Below are positions 32,544-41,100 of a stretch of DNA of 64,000 nt, piece after piece. This stretch comes from Siphonodentalium dalli (taxonomy: Eukaryota > Mollusca > Scaphopoda > Gadilida > Siphonodentaliidae). A program made the position numbers and the translations under genes. Location of the stretch: assembly GCA_032622095.1 (NCBI GenBank), contig CP136063.1, positions 30,382,987 through 30,446,986 of the forward strand, written 5' to 3'. Below the pieces are notes generated by a model that had not been told where the DNA came from, did not search any database, and worked only from the letters and a program-made list of their open reading frames with translations. How positions within the stretch are numbered: position 1 is the first letter of the stretch; every line of letters begins with the position of its first letter.

Positions 32544-35375
32544 GTTTAAATCCTCCTTAAATTTAACTTTATTATCCCGGTTAGGGCGATTTTCAGGATT
32601 CCGTGAAGGGCAGTCTCTTTGAAAATGCCCCACCCCCTGACAGGCATAGCAAATGACCTTGGCCTTGGGAGAGGGTGACCTTGACCTACTTTTGAAATCT
32701 GACTCTTTTTTATCAAAGTGAGAAATTGTGCCAGACTGTGGCTTATTGGTCGCCATCTTTTCTAAAACAGTTGTTAATTTCTCCACTGTCTTTTGGAGAG
32801 TTTCCATATTAGTTTCCAAGGCGAGCATACGTGCCTTGGAATTTGAATTATCGCTCGAAGTTTTCCAACTTGGAGCGCGGGGCGAAAATCTACGAGGGCC
32901 TGGTGAATCACCGGTCTCCGAATCGGAACCCTCGCGCTTGCCTCGGAAGTTGTATCCTCGCTGCTTTGGTCTACCACGACCAGTCTGTCTTACAGACCTA
33001 ACAGGAGAGGTTTCATCATCAGTATCCGATGAAACATGGCGCACGTCTTTGCGAGACACTTTGCTGCCATGAATAGCAGCATAATTGTGTTGATGCCATC
33101 GGATTCTGTTGATGGCTTGTTCCATGGACTGAGGTGTTTCCATGGTAACAAGTTCGGCCGCCCTGGTGTCAGAACAGCCTTGACAGAAGCGCAAGACCGC
33201 TTGCTTGAAGGTAAAATTGGCCGGACATTCTTTAAAGGCACGTGTGGCCAATGAGAGAACGGTCTCGGCCCATTCTTCCAGCGACTGACCAGTGACTTGC
33301 TTTGCTTGTTGGAATCGAATTTGGGTCGTTTCGGGCAAGTCTTTAAATCCGAAACGATTTTCCAACCCGTCAAGCAACTGAACAACTGTCAGATAGGGAT
33401 CACGCTCGGTAAGCAGCGTAAAATACTCGCTCGCTTTTCCTTTTAAACACCAGCAGAGAGCCTGCTGCTGCTCATCCCATCCCCAACGTTGCGACTGGGC
33501 ATACAAAGTGAATTTCACCCTGAAGGCTTGCCACGAGTCGATACCATCATACGAAAACCCTTTTGGCATATGAGGCAGTCGATAATCGCCCTGCCTTCCG
33601 TGAGGAGCGACTTGTTGATTGTATGGTTGATAACCTCCCGGCCCTGGACCAATTTGATTCATCCCGGGGTTTCCCATCCCCTGATTTCCCGGATTCTGTA
33701 TCCATTGATTTCCCGGGGGTGGTTGGTTATACCCAGGGTTCTGCATCCCTTGATTTCCCGGGGGCGGTTGGTGGTAACCAAGGTTATGCATCCCTTGATT
33801 CCCCGGGGGCGGTTGGTTGTAACCAAGGTTCTGCATCCCTTGATTCCCCGGGGGCGGTTGGTTGTAACCAAGGTTCTGCATCCCTTGATTTCCCGGGGGC
33901 GGTTGATTGTAACCCGTTCCCGATACATTGGGTCCCGGCTGAACCTGGGCATGAGAGCCTGGGTTTCTATAACCCGACATATCTTGATTAAACTGACCGA
34001 AGCCAGCTTGAGTGGTACCAGACCCTGGACCCCATGGGTTTAAGGGCCCGGTTGGCGTTGGATCGGTTGGCGGATTTAACTGTGCAAAACTAGTTTGACC
34101 CATGCCAGATTGAGTAGTTCCATAGCCTTGATGCCCGGTTGTTGCATATCCAGAATTTGGATTTAAATTGTAGTGTTGGCTACTCTGTGGTTGTGATCCG
34201 GCATAACCACGATTAGGTTGGTTGTAACCTGGCTGAGCGGGTTGACTCCATTGATATGATTTTCCATATGAGGAGGTGTATGTGCTGGCTATGGTCTGAC
34301 CATATGTACCAGACGTGGTGGCCTGGGTATAGACAGGACTATTTTGCATAGGCGGCACTCGCCCGTCACCTGCATATGCACCCTGCTGAGCGGCCGCATA
34401 GCTGCTCATTGGCGTAGACGTAGCAGGGGGTACAAAGCGTGACGATACCACTGTCGAATTGGCAGTTACGGTAGCTGCTGACGCTTGGCCGTGATGAACA
34501 AATGATGCAGCGGGGGCTACCACTGTTGAATAGGCAGGCATTGTAGTCGACGCTTGGCCACAGAATGAATAGGCCGATGAAAATGATGCAGCCTGTGGTG
34601 CCCCAACTGTAGAACTAGCAGTTACAGCTGCCGGCTGTTGGCCAAAAAGACCATAGGATGGTATAGCAGGTAGTGTCGGGCGAAACCCTGGAAACGGTTC
34701 GCCCGCACTTCGTGCTGGGTTGGAAACCATGGGGCTAAACCAAGCAACGGGTTGTGAAACGGTAACAGCAGCAGCTGCTTGTGTCCCATCGGCTTGGGCG
34801 CCATGTGTGATGTCACCCTGAATCTGGGATTCAGACCAGCGACGTCTTGTGAATTCTGGATCGGTCCTCGGATTTGCGATGGGAGAATAACCTTTCGCAA
34901 ATAAGGCCGCCATTTCCTGACTACTTGGGGGAGAAGGTGGGTGTGTTAGCTTACGCCTCACACTCTCCGGCATCTGCTCACCCCCGGCATCATGGAGAAC
35001 CATTTTCTCGGGGGTTGTTAAACCAGATGGCGGCTTCTTCTCTGTCTGGGGAGGGGTCAAGGGTGACTGGCTTCTTGCGTAATCCTCCCTTCCCTCACCA
35101 TCAGACTCAGACTGATAGTTGTTGGGGTCCGCATGAGCCCTCGGTACCCAGTTATCAGCTTGGGACTTTGAAGTTGGGTGACTAAAGTCAATCACACTCA
35201 ACTGATCCCTTGAACTTCTGAACCGGGGTACGAGACTAAGATCCCTTTGTGATATTAGAGTTACCTGCCGGCGTAACTGAATTATATCGGCGGCAATTTG
35301 GGGACCCACATGAGGAATTTGTTGCAACTCTTTCCAATTAGCTGTATTTATGAAAATCTTCATGTTGACCAACAA
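32517..35375 (-). CDS. Gag with N-terminal helix-hairpin-helix and CCHC zinc knuckle
   Basis: 952 residues, much longer than a typical gypsy Gag. Residues 9-36 (NTANWKELQQIPHVGPQIAA..) match the ComEA-type helix-hairpin-helix, a sequence-independent DNA-binding motif. Residues ~40-600 are disordered, rich in Pro, Gln, Gly, Tyr and Ser, with a 15-residue repeat (GYNQPPPGNQGMQNL) at about 485-570. About 601-770 is the Gag capsid-like domain (PKGFSYDGIDSWQAF.., later FRFGFKDLPETT-like and SLEEWAETVLSL). A basic stretch precedes the CCHC knuckle C909-x2-C912-x4-H917-x4-C922. The start at 35375 is followed by MKIF; the first ATG was chosen. It would assemble the particle and bind RNA. The low-complexity tract could drive condensation; that is inference. 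Confidence 0.92.
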   Translation of the reverse strand: MLVNMKIFINTANWKELQQIPHVGPQIAADIIQLRRQVTLISQRDLSLVPRFRSSRDQLSVIDFSHPTSKSQADNWVPRAHADPNNYQSESDGEGREDYARSQSPLTPPQTEKKPPSGLTTPEKMVLHDAGGEQMPESVRRKLTHPPSPPSSQEMAALFAKGYSPIANPRTDPEFTRRRWSESQIQGDITHGAQADGTQAAAAVTVSQPVAWFSPMVSNPARSAGEPFPGFRPTLPAIPSYGLFGQQPAAVTASSTVGAPQAASFSSAYSFCGQASTTMPAYSTVVAPAASFVHHGQASAATVTANSTVVSSRFVPPATSTPMSSYAAAQQGAYAGDGRVPPMQNSPVYTQATTSGTYGQTIASTYTSSYGKSYQWSQPAQPGYNQPNRGYAGSQPQSSQHYNLNPNSGYATTGHQGYGTTQSGMGQTSFAQLNPPTDPTPTGPLNPWGPGSGTTQAGFGQFNQDMSGYRNPGSHAQVQPGPNVSGTGYNQPPPGNQGMQNLGYNQPPPGNQGMQNLGYNQPPPGNQGMHNLGYHQPPPGNQGMQNPGYNQPPPGNQWIQNPGNQGMGNPGMNQIGPGPGGYQPYNQQVAPHGRQGDYRLPHMPKGFSYDGIDSWQAFRVKFTLYAQSQRWGWDEQQQALCWCLKGKASEYFTLLTERDPYLTVVQLLDGLENRFGFKDLPETTQIRFQQAKQVTGQSLEEWAETVLSLATRAFKECPANFTFKQAVLRFCQGCSDTRAAELVTMETPQSMEQAINRIRWHQHNYAAIHGSKVSRKDVRHVSSDTDDETSPVRSVRQTGRGRPKQRGYNFRGKREGSDSETGDSPGPRRFSPRAPSWKTSSDNSNSKARMLALETNMETLQKTVEKLTTVLEKMATNKPQSGTISHFDKKESDFKSRSRSPSPKAKVICYACQGVGHFQRDCPSRNPENRPNRDNKVKFKEDLNGNGATSEV
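32544..32550 (-). promoter_or_regulatory. -1 ribosomal frameshift site UUUAAAC at the gag-pol overlap
   Basis: On the minus strand the heptamer T-TTA-AAC sits in the exact phase required (gag codons TTA, AAC), 8 codons before the gag TGA (32517-32519). The -1 frame is open from there into the protease. Downstream, CGGGGC and GCCCG could form a stem, with an inner ACTT/AGGT hairpin. UUUAAAC is one of the most efficient known -1 slippery sites. Confidence 0.8.
33660..33925 (-). repeat. 45-bp coding tandem repeat in gag
   Basis: Five to six copies of a 45-bp unit encoding GYNQPPPGNQGMQNL; the central copies are almost identical, suggesting recent expansion. Confidence 0.85.
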
Positions 35376-36146
35376 ATCACTAAATATTAACCACTATGAA
35401 ACCTTGCACTACCTAGACGCTAAGTAAAATATAATTACAACCAATTTCCCATAGAATCTAGGAAAACTACTCTATATTTTACCACATCTATTTTTATCCA
35501 AAAAGAAAATAGTAACGAACAATAGAGAATATATTGTTCTATTCAACATGCAAAATACGCGAAGAGATGACCATCAAATTACAACAAGAGCGAAATTGTT
35601 TCCATCTTCCGTCTTCTCCGGTCAAATATCAAAAACCTAAATAAATGGATCTTTAATAATTCACGTACAGTGATGTCGATTATGTAATTAAACCGACTGG
35701 AAAATCTGTGCGAATTGGACAATAAATTTCCAGCGATAACATATTTTGAAAGTGGCGAGAAGCAAAAATTGCTGCAAAATCACTTTAATAAATTGATTTA
35801 TGGGGAAGCATGCACAACACAGGAATTCCGGATGTACAAGTGGTGTGATGAAAAATTTAACCCAGAATTGAAGCAGAGATTTCCATGTGGAATTCACCGG
35901 AAAAAATTCAAAGTTATTTCAACACTCTATTCCCACAAAAACAAAAAAACAAAAACCCACCATGCGTAAAAAGCAAGGAGAATCCATTGAAATAAGCATG
36001 GAAGGCTAAATGAGTAAGCAAAGTGAAAAAACAAGCTATAGAAGGCAATAGAATAAACCACGCTGAAATCACGTGGAAATTGGGGTAGAAAAAATACGAG
36101 AAATTATTCCGCAAAAAACATCAAATAATTAACGACTAACGTCAGT
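35376..36146 (-). other. Leader between 5' LTR and gag
   Basis: About 770 bp without long ORFs. The bases right after the LTR (ATACTGACGTTAGTCG on the minus strand) do not begin TGG, so no standard tRNA 3'-end primer site is visible. The packaging signal presumably lies here. Confidence 0.5.
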
Positions 36147-36409
36147 ATTGTAAAAATTGGCTGTATATAATAACCAGTTACAATATAATATATAATAATG
36201 AACATACTTACTATTAATACATCTTGACACAAACGAGGATTACAAAGGATATAAACTGTAGAATATACGTCTGGATGGTTCGGTTTCTTTTTTGTTCTGA
36301 TTTCTCCGGTTGCTGGTCCACTCGATTTCGACTCCGGATCCTCAGTATAATTTCCGGTCTAATAAGACTTTCTGCACCATATTTCCGGTTTAATCCCAAT
36401 TTCACAACA
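36147..36409 (-). repeat. 5' LTR of the TatD-bearing element
   Basis: No difference from the 3' LTR was seen. The sense-strand GTATATTC motif is a possible TATA box and the GTAAGT at 36206-36211 a possible splice donor about 200 nt into the LTR. Confidence 0.9.
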
Positions 36410-36414
36410 CACAT

Positions 36415-37134
36415 CAGAGAATCCACACCAGAGATAAACCTTACCATTGTGATATATGCGGGAAATCGTTTAATTCTTTGAGCTACTTGGTGACACATAA
36501 GAGAAACCACACCGGAGATAAACCTTACCATTGTGATATATGCGGGAAATCGTTTAATCGATCGAGTGCCTTGGTGGTACATAAGAGAATCCACACCGGA
36601 GATAAGCCTTACCATTGTGATATATGCGGGAAATCATTTAATCGATCTGACATATTGGTGATACATATGAGCATCCACACCGGAGATAAACCTTACCGCT
36701 GTAATATATGCGAGAAATCGTTTAATACATCGAGCTACTTGGTGACACATAAGAGAATCCACACCGGAGATAAACCTTACCGCTGTGATATATGCGGGAA
36801 ATCATCTAATACATCGAGCGACTTGGCGACACATATGAGAATCCACACCGGAGATAAACCTTACCATTGTGATATATGCGGGAAATCGTTTAATACGTCG
36901 AGCAACTTGGTGACACATCAGAGAATCCACACTGGAGATAAGCGTTACCATTGTGATATATGTGGAAAATCATTTAATCAATCGGGCAGCTTGGTGACAC
37001 ATAAGAGAATCCACACCGGAGATAAACCTTATCGTTGTGATATATGCCGGAAATCGTTTAATACATCGAGCTACTTGGTGACACATAAAAGAATCCACAC
37101 CGGGGATAAACCTAACCATTGTGACGACACATAG
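36415..37134 (+). pseudogene. C2H2 zinc-finger protein, paralogue B, 3' part
   Basis: It resumes in frame at the codon after the split finger. Eight further complete fingers follow, of the type [15 protein letters not shown] joined by HTGDKPY linkers; one linker reads HTRD and one finger has ICGKSSN. The array ends abruptly at HCDDT and TAG (37132-37134): relative to copy A, most of the last finger (from GTGATATATGC to TTGACGACACA) is deleted, probably by recombination between short repeats. The residues at DNA-contact positions differ between fingers, so the ancestral gene had a distinct specificity. It now lacks a start and promoter of its own. Confidence 0.88.
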
Positions 37135-37400
37135 CAGAGTCCACACCGGAGATAACTCCACATACATCTCCCCAAATTGAGTTGGTGACATTTAATACAT
37201 GTATGTTCGTCGAAGGATGATTGGAAACAATCTTAGATTCTAATGACAGAGCAGAAAAGGAGGGCAGAATGAATCTTATCCCTAAATTACTATTTCTGTG
37301 GCTTCAAGGGTGAAATATATTTGATTCGAGTCGAGAAACCTATCTATCAGAATGAATCTTCGTAAATTAGCTTTGCACTATGAACTGTATGATTGGGAGA
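37135..37400. repeat. 3' flank of zinc-finger block B
   Basis: It parallels 10320-10550 and 61860-62085 up to the GTATGATTGGGAG motif, where the LINE fragment begins. A 6-bp insertion (CATGTA) relative to both paralogues creates TACATGTA at 37196-37203. Confidence 0.75.
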
Positions 37401-38640
37401 GATCTTTATTGCCTCCTTGAAGGAGAGATATGTGTACAAGTATATACATGCTTATAAATTCAATAGTGACATACATTGTATATCAATTTCACTTGCATAA
37501 GGTCAGTTAATGAGTGTCCGTATGTATGTGAGCGAAAATGTTATAGTATTTACATCTTAGCATTTAGATCCGCTTACAACAGTTTGTGTCCAGTGAGAAT
37601 ATCACTCGTATATATCCCTGCATGTATGGACACTCAGCACTAGATATATGTTGTTGGTTTGTACATAATATCGAGCAGTGATGAATTATGCTAAGTCACA
37701 TGCGAGTGGGCTGTAAATTTTGCCCTAATTAGGGAACACATAACAAAAAGGAAAAAAGCGGCTATATCGATAAATGAGTCCCGACAGTGACCCACAGCGT
37801 CCAAGAGTGATGGGTGTTCACTTCCCAAGATTAGGGAAAAGAAGTCGTCCTTCACTAGACCGGAAATAAAGAGATATATTTCGATGCCACAACAATCGAT
37901 GACCCGTTCCCAGAAACTATTTCTCAGCAACAGGATCGGAAGTGACGAGCACGTGAACAAGGCGTGATCCAGCTCTTGGTCGTATGTATTTAGGCACTGA
38001 CGACATATACTATTGTTTGGGTATGTTGTCTTGTTCAGCAGAATCGCAAGGTTATTGTATTTCGAGGAAAATGTCGGTTGTGAACGCATGCGCTTCCAAA
38101 CATACCACCCAGATAGCGGATCAGGTACAACCTTCCTGAACACACACAGGTCAGAATCATTTTCGACTGACGCACGCCATGAAGATATATAGCACAGTTT
38201 TACTGTCTCTCTCACTATACATTTCCACACATATTTTGTTTGGAAAATCACCTAGGTCTAACAATTTATCCAGAAAAGAGTCAAGTCGGTACGCCCTCAA
38301 TATAGTTATTATCTCCGTGACGAATCCAGATACAGGTCTTTTGTACAGCCGCTGCAAATGAGCTTTGATGAGGAAAATTTTCAATGGATCCTGTTTGTGA
38401 AATGGAAGGTTTATAAGGCTACCAAGAAAGCACAGTTTACGTATGTGTATTTCCTTCTCCATTGGTAAGATACCCAATAGTCCGAGAGCAAGTTTTGTAT
38501 TTGTTCGTTTTGGTAGAGACTGGGCAGATTTTACACAGGTACGCAATGAACGTTCTATGGTGGCAATAGCAGTCGTTTGTTGTAGAGGGATAACCTCATA
38601 ACCGTATAGTGCTTTCGGTTGAACCACAGTCTTGATAATA
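37401..38640 (-). mobile_element. 5'-truncated LINE (non-LTR) fragment
   Basis: Inserted in block B between sequences that are contiguous (apart from ~100 bp) in block A. It carries the C-terminal part of a LINE ORF2 and ~290 bp of 3' non-coding. No clear poly(A) or target duplication was found. The paralogue's ~100 bp between GATTGGGAG and TATACTTACTATT is missing here, so insertion was accompanied by a deletion. Confidence 0.7.
37691..38627 (-). pseudogene. LINE ORF2 C-terminus (RT thumb to terminal zinc motif), frameshifted
   Basis: Two overlapping minus-strand frames (38157-38627 and 37691-38251) together give the end of a LINE reverse transcriptase. The first begins with PKALYGYEVIPL, the LYG-type motif after the RT domain, and continues LGLLGILPMEKEIHIRKL. 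The second contains a C-terminal CRQCLN..LDHALFTC motif, the usual CCHC near the end of CR1/Jockey-type ORF2. The frame change lies in the 38157-38251 overlap. RT palm and endonuclease are absent. Clade assignment is tentative. Confidence 0.75.
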
Positions 38641-38641
38641 T

Positions 38642-38740
38642 ACTTACTATTAGAACGGTATACATGAGACCCTATGTATCAGTAGCTCCGTTCTTACTAT
38701 TATAACGGTATACATGATACACTTTATGTAGTTCTTGTAA
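38642..38740. repeat. 50-bp minisatellite of block B, about two copies
   Basis: It has the same unit as 10655-10912 (TTACTATTAGAACGGTATAC..), followed by the shared TGTAACCACGCCTCGTTGATA flank. Confidence 0.7.
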
Positions 38741-38964
38741 CCACGCCTCGTTGATAAAGGGTAACTAGCGATTCGTATCAACATGAGTTATTTCATGAGA
38801 TATGTATCCGAAATTTTTAATTGGTTAATTCTGTTATTCGCGGTCGCATTTTGTTACAAATAGCCATATATAGTGCCTTGTATGCTTAAATGTCGTGTCC
38901 GATTTAATGTAACATACACAATTCCCGTATTCTTTACCCAAAGAGTGTTATACAGCCATCTACC

Positions 38965-40124
38965 TTAAAGGGGTACTGTACCCCAATTTCAATAAATTCC
39001 CGGTGACAATAGCGATCTAATATGAATATTTTATTATATACTTGCCCATGAATTATAAGGTTTTAGCAGTGAGATATAAGTGATATCCCACTAGTGAGAT
39101 ATCGATATCTCACTGGTATTATTGCGCCGTATGGATCCTCATGTGTGTAGTCAGGTTATATACTTCATAGTGAATGATTTCCTGCACACATCATGCACTG
39201 ACATTCATTGGGGTGCCATCGGCAAGTAACGAAAGTATATAATAAATACAAAATCTATACTTTTTGAGTGTTTTAAATATGGGACAATTTTTTTGGGCGT
39301 AATGTGTCAGCATGAAATTTCTGATGTATTGACATTCATTGGGGGCCATAGGCAAGTAACTAAAGTATATAATAAACAGAATATCCACACTTGTTCAGTG
39401 GATATGGGTTAAATCTCATGAGTGATGACAAAACATTTGAATTTCCACTCGTGGCTAAAGCCACTCGTGGAAATTCAATGTTTTGTCATCACTCATGAGA
39501 TATAACCCATATCCACTGAAAAAGTGTAGATATCCACTATATATTATAAAATAACTAATTTGAGTCGACGATGTCTACTGAAAACGTTCCGGTTAACAGG
39601 CTATCGTAAAAGTAAAATTGAATTATTTAATATAAATTCATTTATGGCTGGAGTCATAAAATGGAGAATTATGCCATTACAAGTTACCGTTCTTGAAATC
39701 GCATATGTTGCGTGTATTTTATCGACGGCCGTTCGCGAACATTATTGAGTTTCAAACAAAACATGTTACCTGCAAAATAAGGCCCGTTATAATCGATTCG
39801 GAAAAAAGGAGAAAGAAACAAGAGTCATAAAGCGTCAAGTATTTTATAGGGAGTGAGATTGTTCGATGGAAGAGATTGAATGCATCAATCGAAGCTGTGA
39901 GCAATGAACTTCCGGTTCTTCCTGCGACCTGCGTCTTCTCAGGTTGAAGGTCAAAAACATGGCGCGTAGTTTGAAATCGTAATATTTTTTTTTCCAAGAT
40001 CAATATTTTCTTCGCTAAATTAGGTTTATACGAAACTCATAACACGAACACAATCTAACTTGAAAGTTATTTCAATGGGAGTAAATAAAAAAATCGCCTA
40101 TCTTTGTGTACAGTACCCCTTTAA
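38965..40124. mobile_element. TTAA-flanked MITE, family A, with a nested insertion
   Basis: Ends TTAAAGGGGTACTGTACCCC and GTACAGTACCCCTTTAA match family A. The uninterrupted paralogues (11660-11680 and 62462-62475) read CCTTAAATCA at this point, so the TTAA was duplicated. The segments next to both ends match 5484-6086, but about 39037-39540 is extra and contains two ~140-bp direct repeats (around 39190 and 39330) and a 123-bp palindrome, indicating a second element inserted inside this one. Confidence 0.75.
39396..39518. repeat. 123-bp near-perfect palindrome
   Basis: CAGTGGATATGGGTTA..ATCTCATGAGTG and its complement flank a small centre (CCACTCGTGGCTAAAGCCACTCGTGG). It lies in the nested insert inside the family A MITE. 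Confidence 0.8.
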
Positions 40125-40285
40125 ATCATTCATGTTTATTGTGAAATAATTTGCACGACATGCCACCGATTTCGAAGAACAAATCTTGAGCGCGAATAAA
40201 TGCAAAAATGTGTCGATCCTCACACTCGTGGGTACCAACCTTGTTGTCATTTTAATAGAACTGACCAATTTGTTAACGTTGCGAT
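40125..40285. repeat. End of zinc-finger block B
   Basis: It continues the paralogy with 11670-11810 and 62470-62610 (GTGAAATAATTTGCACGACATG onward), then switches to repeat R1. Confidence 0.65.
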
Positions 40286-40475
40286 TTTTTCGTCTCCTAG
40301 CTTAGGTATCTACCTAAATGTTCCAAAATTTTGTGTAAAACACAAAAATCAGTATGAGGCTCTTGGGTTCGGAGAAAAATAATCCACCATCACCTGGGAA
40401 GTGGGCGTGGAAAAATCTCACCTTCGGGTCCAGACTATGGACGATCCTCGTGTTCGGCAGAAATATCTGCCACCT
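40286..40475. repeat. Dispersed repeat R1, copy 2
   Basis: Homologous to 2977-3186 over its full length, followed by a run of ten C. Confidence 0.65.
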
Positions 40476-40618
40476 CCCCCCCCCCCCGCACTCGGGGTGA
40501 AATCTTTCCACCCTACACCACAGGTCATGATGGATAATATTATTCTTATCTCAACCCAGCTTCTGCGCCCACGTGTTTCGCGTTAAGATTTTTCTATTTA
40601 TGGCATTCAGTCTTTCGA

Positions 40619-41100
40619 TTAAAGATGGCTTATCTCTTTGTAAATATGTATTATATAGATACCGGGGTATAAAATATTAGATCCGAATCGAAGACTCCTG
40701 GCCGGAAATGCTTCTATCGATTAATATTAATTTTTTTTCTCGAATATGTTGTGGTCTAAAACGGTGTGGTTGTTTAGCTAACGAACAGTAGTGGTTACTG
40801 TTAACAGAGTCCAGAAATTTTATTGTGTAATATTGTCGAAAATAAACGTTAATTATAGTCATCATCTCTTATAACTATGGAATAAAACCATACAACCAAT
40901 CATTGATTATACACATTATCGATTATAACTACATGTATGGAATAAAACAATACATTCATTCTGGGACATTTGACGTTCGGTGCGTATCTATAGGAACAGC
41001 CTAATCCTTTCTATCGTTATATGGTATCACCTGAATGGTCTGTTCTAAAAATAGACAAATAAACGGGCCCAAAAATATTCGAAATAAAAATCAATAATAT
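40619..41100. mobile_element. MITE family B, copy 2 (right end missing)
   Basis: It starts TTAAAGATGGCTTATCTCTTTG and follows the 59706 copy to the AATATTCGAAATAAAA region, then breaks near 41100 at AAGCCCACGTAG. It contains a ~60-bp internal duplication (ATTATACACATTATCG..GGAATAAAACAATAC), one arm of which has the extra CATGTA that makes TACATGTA at 40930-40937. Confidence 0.7.

Larger units (their letters stand above)
24573..36409 (-). mobile_element. Intact Ty3/gypsy LTR retrotransposon carrying a TatD-nuclease third ORF
   Basis: 11,837 bp on the minus strand: 5' LTR (36147-36409), leader, gag, pol in the -1 frame, ORF3, 3' non-coding, PPT, 3' LTR (24573-24835). The LTRs appear identical across 263 bp and the TSD is perfect, so insertion was very recent. 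All three ORFs are open over their full length (952, ~1390 and 966 codons) with catalytic residues present, so this could be an active source copy. Unusual parts are an N-terminal helix-hairpin-helix in Gag, a PHD finger at the integrase C-terminus and a TatD-type metallonuclease in the env position. No TGG-type primer site directly follows the 5' LTR, so priming may differ from the standard. Confidence 0.95.

Noticed and set aside
36214-36615. Minus-strand 133-codon frame spanning LTR and zinc-finger region
   Set aside because: Antisense shadow of the finger repeats and LTR; the same antisense pattern appears at 10002, 24456, 36970 and 61556 because the finger codons are repetitive.
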